Source: VAZQ01 sp963821505 (GTDB lineage: Bacteria; Pseudomonadota; Alphaproteobacteria; Rhizobiales; Xanthobacteraceae). Taken from it: a stretch of 64,000 bases of DNA. The stretch lies in NCBI GenBank assembly GCA_963821505.1, contig CAWGEH010000029.1, forward strand, positions 1 through 64,000, given 5' to 3'. The notes beneath the pieces were generated by a model, which was not told the DNA's origin, did no database searches, and was given only the letters and a program-made list of their open reading frames with translations. The position numbers were made by a program, and so were the translations under genes. Below, piece by piece: positions 43,122 to 52,454 of this stretch (positions are counted from its first letter, which is position 1; the number at the start of each line of letters is the position of its first letter).

Positions 43122-43979
43122 ATGGCGCGCCGCTACATCCACTCGGAGCCGACGTCACGTCTCGCCATCTGGGCTCGGCGCATCGCCGGATTTCGCCTTT
43201 CTGGCGTCCTTCCTCGCCATCATCATCGTGCGGTCGGGGCTGCTCGAAATCCAGTCCCGCGCTTGCGACCTTCGCGGGCGCGCTCGCCATTGCCGTCATC
43301 GCGCTCCTGGTCGCGTTCGCCGCCTTCGCCGTGATCTGGATGGAGGGATTGGCGGGAATGGGCGCCGCGCTTGTCGGCGATGGCGATCTCGCTCGCGCTC
43401 CTCGCCTATCCGGCCTATCTCGGCATCAAGGCCTACCGGCTGCCGTGGATCTACGACATCACCACCGATCCGATCGACCCGCCGCGCTACGAGGCGCTGG
43501 CGCGCCTGCGCCCGCGCGATGCCAACCCGGTCGCCTATGCGGGCCTCTATGCCGCCGAGCAGCAACGCAGCGCCTATCCGGACATCGGGCCGCTTGGCAC
43601 CAATGCCAGCCCCGCAGGCCGCCTACGACGCCGCGCTCGCGGTGGTGAACAAGCGCAGATGGCGCGTGGTCGATGCGCGCGCCCCCCAGGCCGCACGCCG
43701 CGAGGGCCGCATCGAGGCCGTCGCGCGTACCCCGATCATGGGATTTCGCGACGACGTCGTGGTCCGCGTGCGCCGGACCCCGACGGCACGCGCATCGACG
43801 CGCGCTCGTCCTCGCGCTACGGCTCCTTCGATTTCGGCACCAATGCCGCGCGCGTCCGCGGCGTGATGAACGATATCGAGGACGCCATCCGCACGCAAAA
43901 GCCGGAACGGCCGCCGGCGCCAGCACCGGCGCCGGCGAAGAAAGGCACGGCCGGCAAGAAGGATCAGCCCCGGAAGTGA
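43122..43979 (+). CDS. DUF1499 domain-containing membrane protein (frameshifted)
   Basis: Starts MARRYIHSEPTSRLAIWARR. Three hydrophobic segments then appear across frames: FLAIIIVRSGLLEI, GALAIAVIALLVAFAAFAVI and ISLALLAYPAYLGIKAY. The DUF1499 domain follows: RLPWIYDITTDPIDPPRYEA, KRRWRVVDARAPQAARREGR, IEAVARTPIMGFRDDVVVRV, and in the other frame RIDARSSSRYGSFDFGTNAA. It ends in a Pro/Ala/Lys-rich tail. Breaks at about 43,185, 43,380, 43,605 and 43,780. It has unknown function and follows the M48 gene by 9 bp, so the three envelope genes form one unit. Confidence 0.8.
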
Positions 43980-43982
43980 AGG

Positions 43983-44895
43983 TCACGTCAGGCGGTAGCG
44001 ACCCTCGATCGAGGGCTGGCCCTCGGTCGCGACCAGCCCGCGCGTGACCAGATCTTCGAGATGGGCGAGGACCGAAAGACCCGCCGCCTTGATCAGCCGC
44101 GGATCGAGCCCGATATAGATCGCACGCACCATGGTGGGGATGTCGGCCTCGCCCTTGGCCAGCCGATGCAGGATGGAGGCCTCGCGAGCCTGGCGGTGGC
44201 GGATGTAATGCTGCACGAAGCGCGGCGCCTCGCGCACCGCGCCGCCATGGCCGGGCAGGTAAATCGATTCCGAACGGCCCGCGAGCTTCTGCAGCGAGGC
44301 CATGTAGTCGCTCATCGCGCCGTCCGGCGGCGCCACGACCGGCGTCGACCAGGCCATCACGTGATCGCCCGAGAACAGCAGATTGGCCTCCTTCAGCGCG
44401 AACGCCATGTGGTTTGCGGTATGGCCGGGCGTCGCGACCGCCTCGATGGTCCAGCCCCGGCCGGTGACGACCTCGCCGTCCGCCAGCGTGCGATCGGGCT
44501 GAAACTCGGTGTCGTTGCTGGCATCGAGGCGCGGCGCCTCGCCGACATTGAGGGGACGCGCGGCCCGGTGCGGCCCCTCGGCCAGGACCAGGGCTCCGGT
44601 CGCCGCCTTGATCCGGGGCACCGCCGGGGAATGGTCGCGGTGGGTGTGGGTGACGAAGATATGGGTGACGGTTTCGCCGCGCACGGCGTCGAGCAGCGCT
44701 GCGATATGCGCCTCGTCGAGCGGACCGGGATCGATGATGGCGACCTGGCCGCGGCCGACGATGTAGGAGACGGTGCCCTTGAACGTGAACGGGCTCGGAT
44801 TGTTGGCAAGGATCCGCCGCACGCCCGGCGCGACCTCCTCCACCGTGTCCGGGCGGAAGATCGAAGCTCTTGTCGAAGGGAATATCGTCGCTCAT
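43983..44895 (-). CDS. MBL-fold metallohydrolase (LACTB2-like; one frameshift near start)
   Basis: Metallo-beta-lactamase-fold hydrolase of about 303 residues. MSDDIPFDKSFDL at 44895 is in one frame; after a single indel near 44,850 the body reads VEEVAPGVRRILANNPSPFT. Zinc ligands: FVTHTHRDHSPAVPRI (HxHxDH), AVATPGHTANHMAF, LLFSGDHVMAWSTP, and IYLPGHGGAVREAP. A C-terminal winged-helix-like tail (KAAGLSVLAHLEDLVTRGLV) matches the LACTB2 subgroup. The hydrolysed substrate is unknown. It lies 83 bp downstream of the VOC gene on the same strand and is probably in its transcript. Confidence 0.85.
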
Positions 44896-44978
44896 GTCGA
44901 CCGCTTGCGGCGGCGTGCCGGCTCCCGACGCTGCCGGCGCAGGTCAGGATCGCAGGCCGAAGGCCGGGTGATCGCTCG

Positions 44979-45949
44979 TCAGCCGAGCTTGCGCCCGATG
45001 ATGTCCTCGCAGCGCGCGCCGCCGGCCTGCCCCTCGCCCAGCTCGGTGTCGCTCGAGATAGAGCGCGCCCGACATGGCGGCCCGCATCCGGTTCGACGGC
45101 GGCCCCGCGAGTCCCCAGCGATCCGGCGCCGGGCATCATCTTCTCCCAGTAGGCGGCATCCTGCGGCACGTGGGTGGCGTCATCGAGCTGGTCGAGCTCG
45201 GTGGTGTATTCGGCCACGAAGCCGTTCGGCTCGATGAAATAGGAGAACACGTTGCTGCCCGGTCCGTGCCGGCCGACGCCCCACTCGATGTCGAAGCCGC
45301 TCTGCTTGACACGGCCGGCGCCGCGCATCAGCCCGTCGATGTTCGGCAGCTCGTAGGCCACGTGGTTGAGCGAGGGGCCGTCGTTGCGGAAGATCGCCAC
45401 GCTGTGGTGATCCGCGCTGCAGCGCAGGAACTCCATCATGTGCGTGCTGTCGGAAAGCTTGAAGCCGAGCACGTCGATGAAAAACGGCACCTGGTCGTCG
45501 GTGCGCGCGCTGTTGAGCACGACATGGCTGATCTTGGTCGGCCGCGAGCGGTCGAGCACGGCGTCGGGATGCTGCACGCCGTCGGACGAGATGCTCATCG
45601 GCAGCCCGTCGGGCGTGCGGAAGCGGAAGCCGTAGCCGCCGCCGGCGCCGCCGTCGAGCGGCGCCGGATCGTCCGCCACCTCGACGCCGTAGCCTTTTGC
45701 CTTGGCGCAGAGCGCCTCGACCGCGGCGCGATCCGCGGCGGCGAAGTGCACGCCGAGCAGCGCAGGCTTCGGCCGCTCCCGGATGGTCAGCACATGATGC
45801 TCGCCGCCGGTGGCGCGGAAATGAATGCTGTCGCCGCCGGCGGCGACCTCCTCGAGCGCCCAGACCTTGGTGTAGAACTCCGCCGATTGATGAAGATCGC
45901 GAACGCCGAGTTCGATGCTGCGGACGCCGGTAACCCTGGTGCTTGTCAT
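44979..45949 (-). CDS. two-domain VOC family (extradiol dioxygenase-like) protein, frameshifted C terminus
   Basis: Glyoxalase/extradiol-dioxygenase-like protein of about 322 residues with two VOC modules: VTGVRSIELGVRDLHQSAEF at the start and KISHVVLNSARTDDQVPFFI at about 140. Metal-ligand-type stretches: SADHHSVAIFRNDGPSLNHV and FIEPNGFVAEYTTELDQLDD. The long open frame continues beyond, but the last 45 residues are out of frame. Adjacent frames give NRMRAAMSGALYL and EGQAGGARCEDIIGRKLG with stop at 44979. ATG 45949 follows GAGG. It likely acts on an aromatic catechol or similar ring; that is family inference only. Confidence 0.82.
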
Positions 45950-45975
45950 GGCAACCTCTTGCCCCGTCGGGCGCC

Positions 45976-46025
45976 TAGAGCATGATCCCGAAAAGTTGCA
46001 GACTTTTCGGATAAGATCATGCGAC
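45976..46025. repeat. 50-bp palindromic intergenic repeat, copy 2
   Basis: Identical over 50 bp to 38727-38776, 7.2 kb away. It lies in the 200-bp gap upstream of the VOC gene and is followed by a CGATTTCGCTCT word. Confidence 0.9.
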
Positions 46026-46146
46026 TGTGAAACGATTTCGCTCTGGAATTTCGCACAGAAGCATAGCGTGGGCAACGGCGGCGTGCCGCCGTTGCCCACG
46101 CGGGCATCGCGTAGTCTTGCTGATGCCGCGCCGCACCGAGAACGGA

Positions 46147-47190
46147 TCAGAGCTGCGCGAGCTTGGGCATCACTTCCGTCGAAAACAGCTGCAGCGAGCG
46201 CAACGCCTCGGCAAGCGACATGGCGCCGAGGAAAAGATAAGTGAGCAGGTAGTTCACGCCGAGCTCGGCCGCCTGCCGTTCGATTTCGTCGCGCACCCGC
46301 TGCGGCGTTCCGGCAATCACCGAACCGTCGGCCACGCAGTCCTCGAACGTCGCCCCCCGCGGCACGTTGAGCCGTGAGGTCAGACCGGTCACGCCGTGCC
46401 GGTCGCGCAGCCAATTCAACTGCGCAAGATGCAGCTCCATGGCCGGCTTGCCGAAGCGCTTGGCTTCCGCGTCCGTATCGGCCACGAAAATGTGGCGCAG
46501 CACGCCGATCGCGGTGCCGCCGGGAAACTCGGCCTTGGGCTGCGCCGGACCGCCGCGTTTCGCGAGCGCCTGCCGGAACGCATCGATATTGGTCTTGGCG
46601 AACGGCGTGGGCCCGAGGCTCACGAAATGCATCCCGTGCTCGCCGGCCCACGTCGCACCGGTGGTGTTGGAGGAGCCGTACCAGAAGGCGGGATGCGGCT
46701 GCTGCAGCGGCCGCAACGCGATCGGCACGTTCTCGTATTGGTAGTGCTTGCCGGAATAGTTGAGCGTGTCGGCGGTCAAGCCGGCGCTGATGCAATTGAA
46801 CGCATCGATGAAGATGTCGCGCGAATCGTCGTGCTCGATCTTGTGATACTTGAGCTCGAACGGCGACACGCCGCGGCCGACGCCGACCTCCATGCGCCCG
46901 TGGCTGAGATGGTCGAGGATGCAGATTTCCTCGATCAGCCGCAGCGGCGAATAGAGCGGGAGCAGGTAGACCAGCGGACCGAGCCGCATGCGCTTGGTCG
47001 CGCGCGCCACCGCGCCGAGATAGACGCCGGGCACCGGCACCATGTTGAGCGGCGTGGCGTGATGTTCCGCGACATGCAGGCAGTAGATGCCGGCCTCATC
47101 GGCTGCTTTGACGAACGTCAGGCGTTCGTCGAACAGCGTCGCGAGCGGGCGATCGCCGTGCTCGACGTGGTCGAAAAGTCCGATTTTCAT
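46147..47190 (-). CDS. LLM-class flavin-dependent oxidoreductase
   Basis: Luciferase-like monooxygenase of 347 residues (TIM barrel using FMNH2 or F420). N-terminal KIGLFDHVEHGDRPLATLFD, then CLHVAEHHATPLNMVPVPGV, RMRLGPLVYLLPLYSPLRLI and the conserved LDHLSHGRMEVGVGRGVSPF. The C-terminal part has GSVIAGTPQRVRDEIERQAA and LTYLFLGAMSLAEALRSLQL. ATG 47190 is the natural start, 28 bp after the dehydratase gene. It probably belongs with the neighbouring catabolic genes. The substrate is unknown. Confidence 0.9.
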   Translation of the reverse strand: MKIGLFDHVEHGDRPLATLFDERLTFVKAADEAGIYCLHVAEHHATPLNMVPVPGVYLGAVARATKRMRLGPLVYLLPLYSPLRLIEEICILDHLSHGRMEVGVGRGVSPFELKYHKIEHDDSRDIFIDAFNCISAGLTADTLNYSGKHYQYENVPIALRPLQQPHPAFWYGSSNTTGATWAGEHGMHFVSLGPTPFAKTNIDAFRQALAKRGGPAQPKAEFPGGTAIGVLRHIFVADTDAEAKRFGKPAMELHLAQLNWLRDRHGVTGLTSRLNVPRGATFEDCVADGSVIAGTPQRVRDEIERQAAELGVNYLLTYLFLGAMSLAEALRSLQLFSTEVMPKLAQL

Positions 47191-47218
47191 GGGTCCTCGG
47201 CGGGCGGGATGGAGAGGC

Positions 47219-48943
47219 TCAGTGGATTTCCGGCTCGGGAATTTGTCCGTGGCCGGCGAGGAAATCGAAGTCGCAGCCTTCGTCGGCCTGCCCGATATGG
47301 GCGGAGAACATGGCGCCGTAGCCGCGAAGATAGCGCGGCGCCGGTTGTTTCCACGCCGCGCGGCGGGAATTGAGCTCCTCCTCGCCGACGTGCAGATGGA
47401 TGCGCCGCGCCGGCACGTCGATCTCGATCGCGTCGCCGGTCTCGACGAATGCCAACGGCCCGCCGACGAAGCTCTCCGGCGCCACATGCAGGATGCAGGC
47501 GCCGTAGCTCGTGCCGCTCATGCGCCCGTCGGAAATCCGCACCATGTCGCGCACGCCCGCCTGCACCAGCCGCTTCGGGATCGGGAGCATGCCCCATTCC
47601 GGCATTCCGGGGCCGCCCTTGGGCCCGGCATTCTTGAGCACGATGACGTGGTCGGGCGTGACCGCGAGGTCGTCCCGCTCGATCTCGCGCGCCATGTGAT
47701 TGTAGTCCTCGAACGCGAGCGCGGGCCCGCGGTGCTTGAGGAATCGCTGATCCGCCGCCGCCGGCTTCATCACGCAGCCGCGCGGCGCCAGGTTGCCGGT
47801 GAGGACGGCGGTTGCGCCTTCGGCATAGATGGGATCGGCCAGCGAATGGATGACGTCGCGCAGATACACCTGCGCGCCGGCGATATTTTCCGCAAGCATC
47901 TTTCCCGTCACCGTCAGGCAGGACAGATCGAGCTTGTCCGCGAGTTCGAGCATCAACGCGCGCAAACCCCCGGCGTAGAAGAAATCCTCCATCAGGTATT
48001 TTCCCGATGGCCGCACATTCGCGAGCACGGGAATCTCGCGCGAGATCCGGTCGAAGCGCTGCATGTCGAGCGCGACGCCGGCGCGGCGCGCCATCGCAAT
48101 CACGTGGATGATGGCGTTGGTCGAGCCGCCCATCGCCATGTGCACCTTGATGGCGTTGTCGAACGCGGCCGGCGTCAGGATGCGGTCGAGCGTCAGGTCC
48201 TCCCACACCATGTCGACGATGCGGCGGCCGGCGACGCCGCACATGCGCGGATGGCTCGAATCGGCCGCCGGGATCGAGGATGCGCCCGGCAGCGTCAGGC
48301 CGAGCGCCTCGGCGATCGCCATCATGGTCGCGGCGGTGCCCATCACCATGCAGGTGCCGAAGGAGCGCGCAATGCCGCCCTCCATCTCATTCCATTGCTC
48401 GTCGCTGATGTTGCCGGCGCGTTTCTCCGTCCAGTATTTCCACACGTCGGAGCCGGAGCCGAGGTATTCGCCGCGCCAGTTGCCGCGCAGCATCGGCCCC
48501 GCCGGCACGTAGATCGCCGGGATGCCCATGCTGATCGCTCCCATCACCAAACCCGGCGTGGTCTTGTCGCAGCCGCCGAGCAGCACCGCGCCGTCGATGG
48601 GATGGCTGCGCAGGAGTTCTTCCGCCTCCATCGCGAGGAAATTGCGGTAGAGCATGGTCGAGGGCTTGACGAAGGGTTCCGCCAGCGACATCGCCGGCAG
48701 CTCGATCGGAAAGCCGCCGGACTGCAGCACGCCGCGTTTGACGTTCTCGGCGCGCGCGCGCAGATGGGCGTGGCAGGCGTTGATCTCGCTCCAGGTGTTG
48801 ATGATGCCGATGACCGGGCGGCCCGCCCAGTCGTCGGCATCGTAGCCGAACTGCCGCAGCCGCGAACGATGACCGAACGAGCGCAAATCATTGACGCCGA
48901 GCCAGCGATGGCTGCGCAGGTCTTCGGGACGCTTACGGCTCAT
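47219..48943 (-). CDS. IlvD/Edd family dehydratase (aldonate dehydratase type)
   Basis: Fe-S dehydratase of 574 residues in the IlvD/Edd family. Iron-sulfur ligand Cys in AVLLGGCDKTTPGLVMGAIS, second in FGTCMVMGTAATMM, third in DLSCLTVTGKMLAENI. Other signatures: CHAHLRARAENVKRGVLQSG, AMGGSTNAIIHVIAMA and MVRISDGRMSGTSYGACILH with the catalytic Ser. Its spacing and the N-terminal LRSHRWLGVNDLRSFGHRSR resemble sugar-acid (arabinonate/xylonate-type) dehydratases more than biosynthetic IlvD. The neighbourhood (LLM, VOC, TctC) fits catabolism. Confidence 0.88.
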   Translation of the reverse strand: MSRKRPEDLRSHRWLGVNDLRSFGHRSRLRQFGYDADDWAGRPVIGIINTWSEINACHAHLRARAENVKRGVLQSGGFPIELPAMSLAEPFVKPSTMLYRNFLAMEAEELLRSHPIDGAVLLGGCDKTTPGLVMGAISMGIPAIYVPAGPMLRGNWRGEYLGSGSDVWKYWTEKRAGNISDEQWNEMEGGIARSFGTCMVMGTAATMMAIAEALGLTLPGASSIPAADSSHPRMCGVAGRRIVDMVWEDLTLDRILTPAAFDNAIKVHMAMGGSTNAIIHVIAMARRAGVALDMQRFDRISREIPVLANVRPSGKYLMEDFFYAGGLRALMLELADKLDLSCLTVTGKMLAENIAGAQVYLRDVIHSLADPIYAEGATAVLTGNLAPRGCVMKPAAADQRFLKHRGPALAFEDYNHMAREIERDDLAVTPDHVIVLKNAGPKGGPGMPEWGMLPIPKRLVQAGVRDMVRISDGRMSGTSYGACILHVAPESFVGGPLAFVETGDAIEIDVPARRIHLHVGEEELNSRRAAWKQPAPRYLRGYGAMFSAHIGQADEGCDFDFLAGHGQIPEPEIH

Positions 48944-49006
48944 GGGAACGATCCGGGGTCGGGAGAGCGGCGCGGCGCCTGATTGTCACCGCGCCCAATC
49001 CTCGAC

Positions 49007-49987
49007 CTAATCCACGCTGGCGCCGGCGAATTCGACCACCTTCCGCCATTTCTCCGTTTCATCGACGATGATCTTGCCGAAAGCCTCCGGCGTGCCGGCC
49101 ATGGGCGCTCCGCCCAAGTCGGCCAGCCGCGCCTTCATATGAGGGTCGGCCAGAGCCTCGTTGATCGCCTTGTTGAGCACCGCGATGACCTCGGGCGGAG
49201 TGCCTTTGGGCGCGCCCATGCCGAACCAGGCGCTCGCCTCGTAGCCCGGCACCGTCTCGGCGACGGTCGGGACATCCGGCAGCGCATCCGATCGTTTCTC
49301 GGTGGTCACCGCGAGCGCGCGCAGCTTGCCCGCCTTGATGTGCTCGATCGAGGACGGCAGGTTGTCGAACAGCACCTGCACCTGTCCGGCAATCATGTCG
49401 GTCAGCGCGGGGGCCGAGCCGCGGTAAGGCACGTGGGTCAGCTTGACCCCGGTCATCGCCATGAACAGTTCGCCCGAGAGGTGCACCGAGGTGCCGTTGC
49501 CCGACGAGGCCAAGTTGACCTTGCCCGGATTGGCCTTCGCGTAGGCGATGAATTCGGCCACCGTTTTCGCCGGCACGTTGGGGTTGACCTCCATGACGTT
49601 GGGAACGCGCGCGATGCCGGCGACCGGCGCGATATCGCGCGGGAAGTTGAACGACAACTTCTTGTACAGCGAGGTGTTGATGCCGTTGGCGGGATTGACC
49701 AGAAGGACGGTGTAGCCGTCGGGCGTCGCGTGGACCACCGCCTCGGTTGCGATGTTGTTGCCGGCACCGGGCTTGTTCTCGACGATGAACTGCTGCCCGA
49801 GCTTTTCCGACAAATACTGGCCGATGAGACGCGCCAGGATGTCGGTGGTTCCGCCCGGCGGATAACCGACGATCCAGCGCACCGGCCGGACGGGATAGTC
49901 GAGCGCAAGGGCGGGGCTCACGCTGGCCAGGGTCAGACCGCCCAGACACAGTGCTAGAACGCTGGCAACATTCACGCAGGGCTTCAT
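49007..49987 (-). CDS. TctC/Bug-family periplasmic solute-binding protein
   Basis: Solute receptor of the tripartite tricarboxylate transporter (TctC/Bug) family, 326 residues. Signal peptide MKPCVNVASVLALCLGGLTL cleaved near PALALDYP. Ligand-site motifs: RWIVGYPPGGTTDILARLIG, VENKPGAGNNIATEAVVHAT, VNLASSGNGTSVHLSGELFM and HVPYRGSAPALTDMIAGQVQ. ATG 49987 follows AGGAGAG. No TctA/TctB genes are adjacent, which is common for this expanded family. It is upstream of the dehydratase on the same strand; the bound carboxylate or sugar acid is unknown. Confidence 0.92.
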   Translation of the reverse strand: MKPCVNVASVLALCLGGLTLASVSPALALDYPVRPVRWIVGYPPGGTTDILARLIGQYLSEKLGQQFIVENKPGAGNNIATEAVVHATPDGYTVLLVNPANGINTSLYKKLSFNFPRDIAPVAGIARVPNVMEVNPNVPAKTVAEFIAYAKANPGKVNLASSGNGTSVHLSGELFMAMTGVKLTHVPYRGSAPALTDMIAGQVQVLFDNLPSSIEHIKAGKLRALAVTTEKRSDALPDVPTVAETVPGYEASAWFGMGAPKGTPPEVIAVLNKAINEALADPHMKARLADLGGAPMAGTPEAFGKIIVDETEKWRKVVEFAGASVD

Positions 49988-50190
49988 AGCGCTTCTCTCT
50001 CCTGATCGTCTGGTGGCTGGGAGGGGCGACCCGGCCCCAGTTGTCGCGGTTCGATCTGCGACCTGCGGCTGAAGGTACGCGGCGTCGATAGCCTCGCACA
50101 AGGGCGTCGGCGCAACCTCGGCGCCGTTCCGGTGCGGGATTTGAAGTCTCTACTTTGGTAGCCACAGCCGCGATGCGGGCGCATGTCATA

Positions 50191-50263
50191 GAGCGAAATC
50201 GCTTCACATCGAAACGCGATTTCGCTCTAAGCATTTGTTTGGTCGCACGATCTTATCCGAAAA
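50191..50263. repeat. third, truncated copy of the palindromic repeat pair
   Basis: GAGCGAAATCGC (50191-50202) pairs GCGATTTCGCTC (50216-50227), a perfect 12-bp stem. It is followed by 22 bp (50242-50263) matching the inverted half of the 50-bp repeat with one mismatch. The repeat stops there, 5 bp before the MITE-like element. Confidence 0.75.
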
Positions 50264-50268
50264 TGCGC

Positions 50269-50423
50269 TAGCAGGCTGCTGAAAAACTATTTTGGAAGGC
50301 CTCCATGAGCAACGTTGATTAAGAACCAAGCCGGGAACGCACGATCGATTCAAAAGTGAGGTCGCTTTTGATTCGATTGTTGCTCAGGATCACGCCCGTT
50401 CCGGGTTTTTCAGCAGCCTGCTA
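50269..50423. mobile_element. 155-bp MITE-like element with 19-bp perfect terminal inverted repeats
   Basis: The left end TAGCAGGCTGCTGAAAAAC (50269-50287) is the exact reverse complement of the right end (50405-50423). It has no coding capacity. An inner inverted repeat GAGCAAC/GTTGCTC is also present. The outermost TA on each side could be a TA target duplication, leaving 17-bp repeats. It appears to be a non-autonomous element mobilised by a transposase elsewhere. Confidence 0.8.
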
Positions 50424-50582
50424 AAGGCATGTCCGCGGGCACGGTCATTGTCGCGCGCCAGTTAGGCCGGCGCTGATGCCGGGGGGATCCTTAGGTCGCG
50501 TTACGCCAAAGCGCGGGCGAAGTACCACGATCCACGAGCTGCCGTAGAAGAAGCCAAGGAACCGGAGCGCCGCGCACTGATC

Positions 50583-51209
50583 TCACTTCATCTTCACGAG
50601 CGCGAAGGCGAAGTTGCGGCCGCGGCCGCGCTTCATCGCCTGATCGATCCAGACCATGGCGAACGGCTCCAGGAGCCGGGCGCTCTTCAACGGGCCGGCA
50701 TCGACTGGCTCGAACCCGAGCATGCCGACCAGCTCCATCACCACCAGTTTCTTCCCGGCCTCGTCACCCGCCACCAGCATGAGCGGTTTCACCGGATATT
50801 CGGCGGCCACGGCCATATTGCTCGCGCCCGTGGTGTTGAGGGTCTTGAAGACGAAGGCGTCCGGCGCCCAGCTTGCGACCTGCTCGCCAGCGGAGGTATC
50901 GAAGCCGAGGACGAGCTGCAAACCGTCGGGACCCATGCCCAAAGGATTGGTGCAATCGATCACGATCTTGCCCGCGAGGCTGCCCAGACTTTTCACGGCC
51001 GCTTGGGTCGCGGACCAGGGCGTCGCGATCACCACGATCTCGGCCTCTTTAACGGCTTCGGCCGGCCCTTTGAGGCGCTCCTTGGCCAGTGCCGCATATT
51101 TCGGATCGGCGGGATTGCGTAAGCCCCAAATCACATCCTGGCCATGCTTGAGCCAGGCTTGACCGAGCGTCGCGCCGACCGCTCCGGCGCCGATGATCGC
51201 AATGGGCAT
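50583..51209 (-). CDS. NADPH-dependent F420 reductase-like / NADP oxidoreductase
   Basis: Rossmann-fold protein of 208 residues in the NADP oxidoreductase, coenzyme F420-dependent family. The dinucleotide motif PIAIIGAGAVGATLGQAWLK is at the N terminus, with WGLRNPADPKY suggesting NADP(H). Later: IVVIATPWSATQAAVKSLGS, KIVIDCTNPLGMGPDGLQLV and FKTLNTTGASNMA, all family landmarks. ATG 51209 has AAGGAGG-like GGAGGC upstream. Rhizobial members probably do not use F420; the true cosubstrate is unknown. It stands alone at the border of the accessory stretch. Confidence 0.87.
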   Translation of the reverse strand: MPIAIIGAGAVGATLGQAWLKHGQDVIWGLRNPADPKYAALAKERLKGPAEAVKEAEIVVIATPWSATQAAVKSLGSLAGKIVIDCTNPLGMGPDGLQLVLGFDTSAGEQVASWAPDAFVFKTLNTTGASNMAVAAEYPVKPLMLVAGDEAGKKLVVMELVGMLGFEPVDAGPLKSARLLEPFAMVWIDQAMKRGRGRNFAFALVKMK

Positions 51210-51747
51210 GAATGCCTCCTTGGTCCGCCACTGAAGTTTCATCCAGGGGCGATTAGAGCCTCGGTACTTGATACGCCGTGCGGCGCGGTGCGGGCAATCG
51301 GCTAGCACGCGGAGCTTTTGAACGGCGCAACGTGATGGCCGGTTTCGGTGCGATGTCCAGCGTGCATTGCCGGCGAAGGAGCGACCATCCACAAGGTGCC
51401 GAAATTTCTCGACCGGCCATTGTGCTTTTACGCCCGACATCCCACTTAACAAGATACAGGCAATTTGTCCGAGAGCTGTCCAAAAATCGGCGACGTACCG
51501 AGGTCTCCGTTTCGTAACAGTGGCAGCCCTGGTGCCGTCGGCAGGCACAATAACACTTCAAATAGAGTTGCGTTCGGATGCGGTGGCAACGCTCCACAGC
51601 GCGTTGCGCGACGCGCGTCTGTCTCATCGAAAGGCGAAAGTCATGCACCTCCTTACAATTCTGAACGGCGAGTTGTTGAGCCGTCTTCTGCAAGGAAATG
51701 ACCTGCCGATGACGTGATGAGGGATCAACCTTCAGGAGGATTGTCAG
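51210..51747. other. gap at the left edge of the accessory stretch
   Basis: About 540 bp with open frames on both strands, none with recognisable motifs or good start sites. AGGAGG at 51734-51739 belongs to the small gene that follows. Confidence 0.4.
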
Positions 51748-51858
51748 ATGTGGTCCTATGCCCAGATGTGGTTTCCCCTACTGACTACCGCTTTGACCGC
51801 TGCGATCTGCGTTAGCGTGGTGTCATTCATCATGGGGCAGCCAAAAATTCATCGGTAA
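51748..51858 (+). CDS. 36-residue single-pass membrane peptide
   Basis: Small ORF with a strong ribosome-binding site (AGGAGG, 8 bp before ATG 51748). The product begins MWSYAQMWFP, then one hydrophobic segment LLTTALTAAICVSVVSFIMG and a basic end QPKIHR. The layout is that of a small inner-membrane protein with a positively charged C terminus. No family recognised. It is followed by another small orphan gene. Confidence 0.5.
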   Translation: MWSYAQMWFPLLTTALTAAICVSVVSFIMGQPKIHR

Positions 51859-51893
51859 ACCGCGCCATAGCGACCAGCGAATAGGACATCCCT

Positions 51894-52244
51894 ATGCTCT
51901 CTGCCCATATCACGAGCTTTTTCAAGCTCATCAGTGCTCAGCTCGAGGAGACGTCTCGCGGAGCAATCAGCTCTCATCACTTCCACAACGTGCGATGTGG
52001 AATTGAAAACATTCTATCTCTCCTCGAATATAACGATGAGGTTGTGCAAAAGGCGGATCAACTCTCGCGCCGAGCGTCCAGCTACATCACCCGCCATGAT
52101 CCGATCTCGTCGAACGTGAGCTACGGGAACGTCAGCGAAGATGCCAATCGCCTGCGCGCCGCGCAGGAGGCGCTTGCCGGTTTCTGCTTCGCGGTAGAGC
52201 GAAGTCTACCGAACTCCAGGGTTCGCACCCTCGGACTGGCTTGA
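51894..52244 (+). CDS. hypothetical 116-residue helical protein
   Basis: Predicted mostly alpha-helical soluble protein: LSAHITSFFKLISAQLEETS, then RCGIENILSLLEYNDEVVQK and RLRAAQEALAGFCFAVERSL. No signal peptide or known domain that I recognise. ATG 51894 has only a weak upstream site. It lies 35 bp after the small membrane peptide gene, and the two may be co-transcribed. The function is unknown. Confidence 0.5.
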   Translation: MLSAHITSFFKLISAQLEETSRGAISSHHFHNVRCGIENILSLLEYNDEVVQKADQLSRRASSYITRHDPISSNVSYGNVSEDANRLRAAQEALAGFCFAVERSLPNSRVRTLGLA

Positions 52245-52454
52245 GTTGTTGGTTCCGGACGAAGTCAGCCGTTGCCGTTGTAGACGTACTCTCCGAGCTG
52301 ATGGCCCTGCACCGCGCCGAAAGAGAGCACCCAGGTATCTGAGCCAATTTTTTAGAGGCGATCAGCAGCCGGGAGCCAACGTTGGCTCACCCATAATGCG
52401 ACCTGACTCGCCCTCAAACGTGGTTATAGCTCCTGACATAAGAGGAGAGCGACA

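Noticed and set aside
44393..46795. An 800-codon open frame on the minus strand
   Set aside because: Only its middle (the VOC protein) is real; the ends are out-of-frame readings of the MBL and LLM genes.
51367..51717. A 116-codon plus-strand frame
   Set aside because: No ribosome-binding site, no domain-like pattern, and an overlapping frame of similar length on the other strand.
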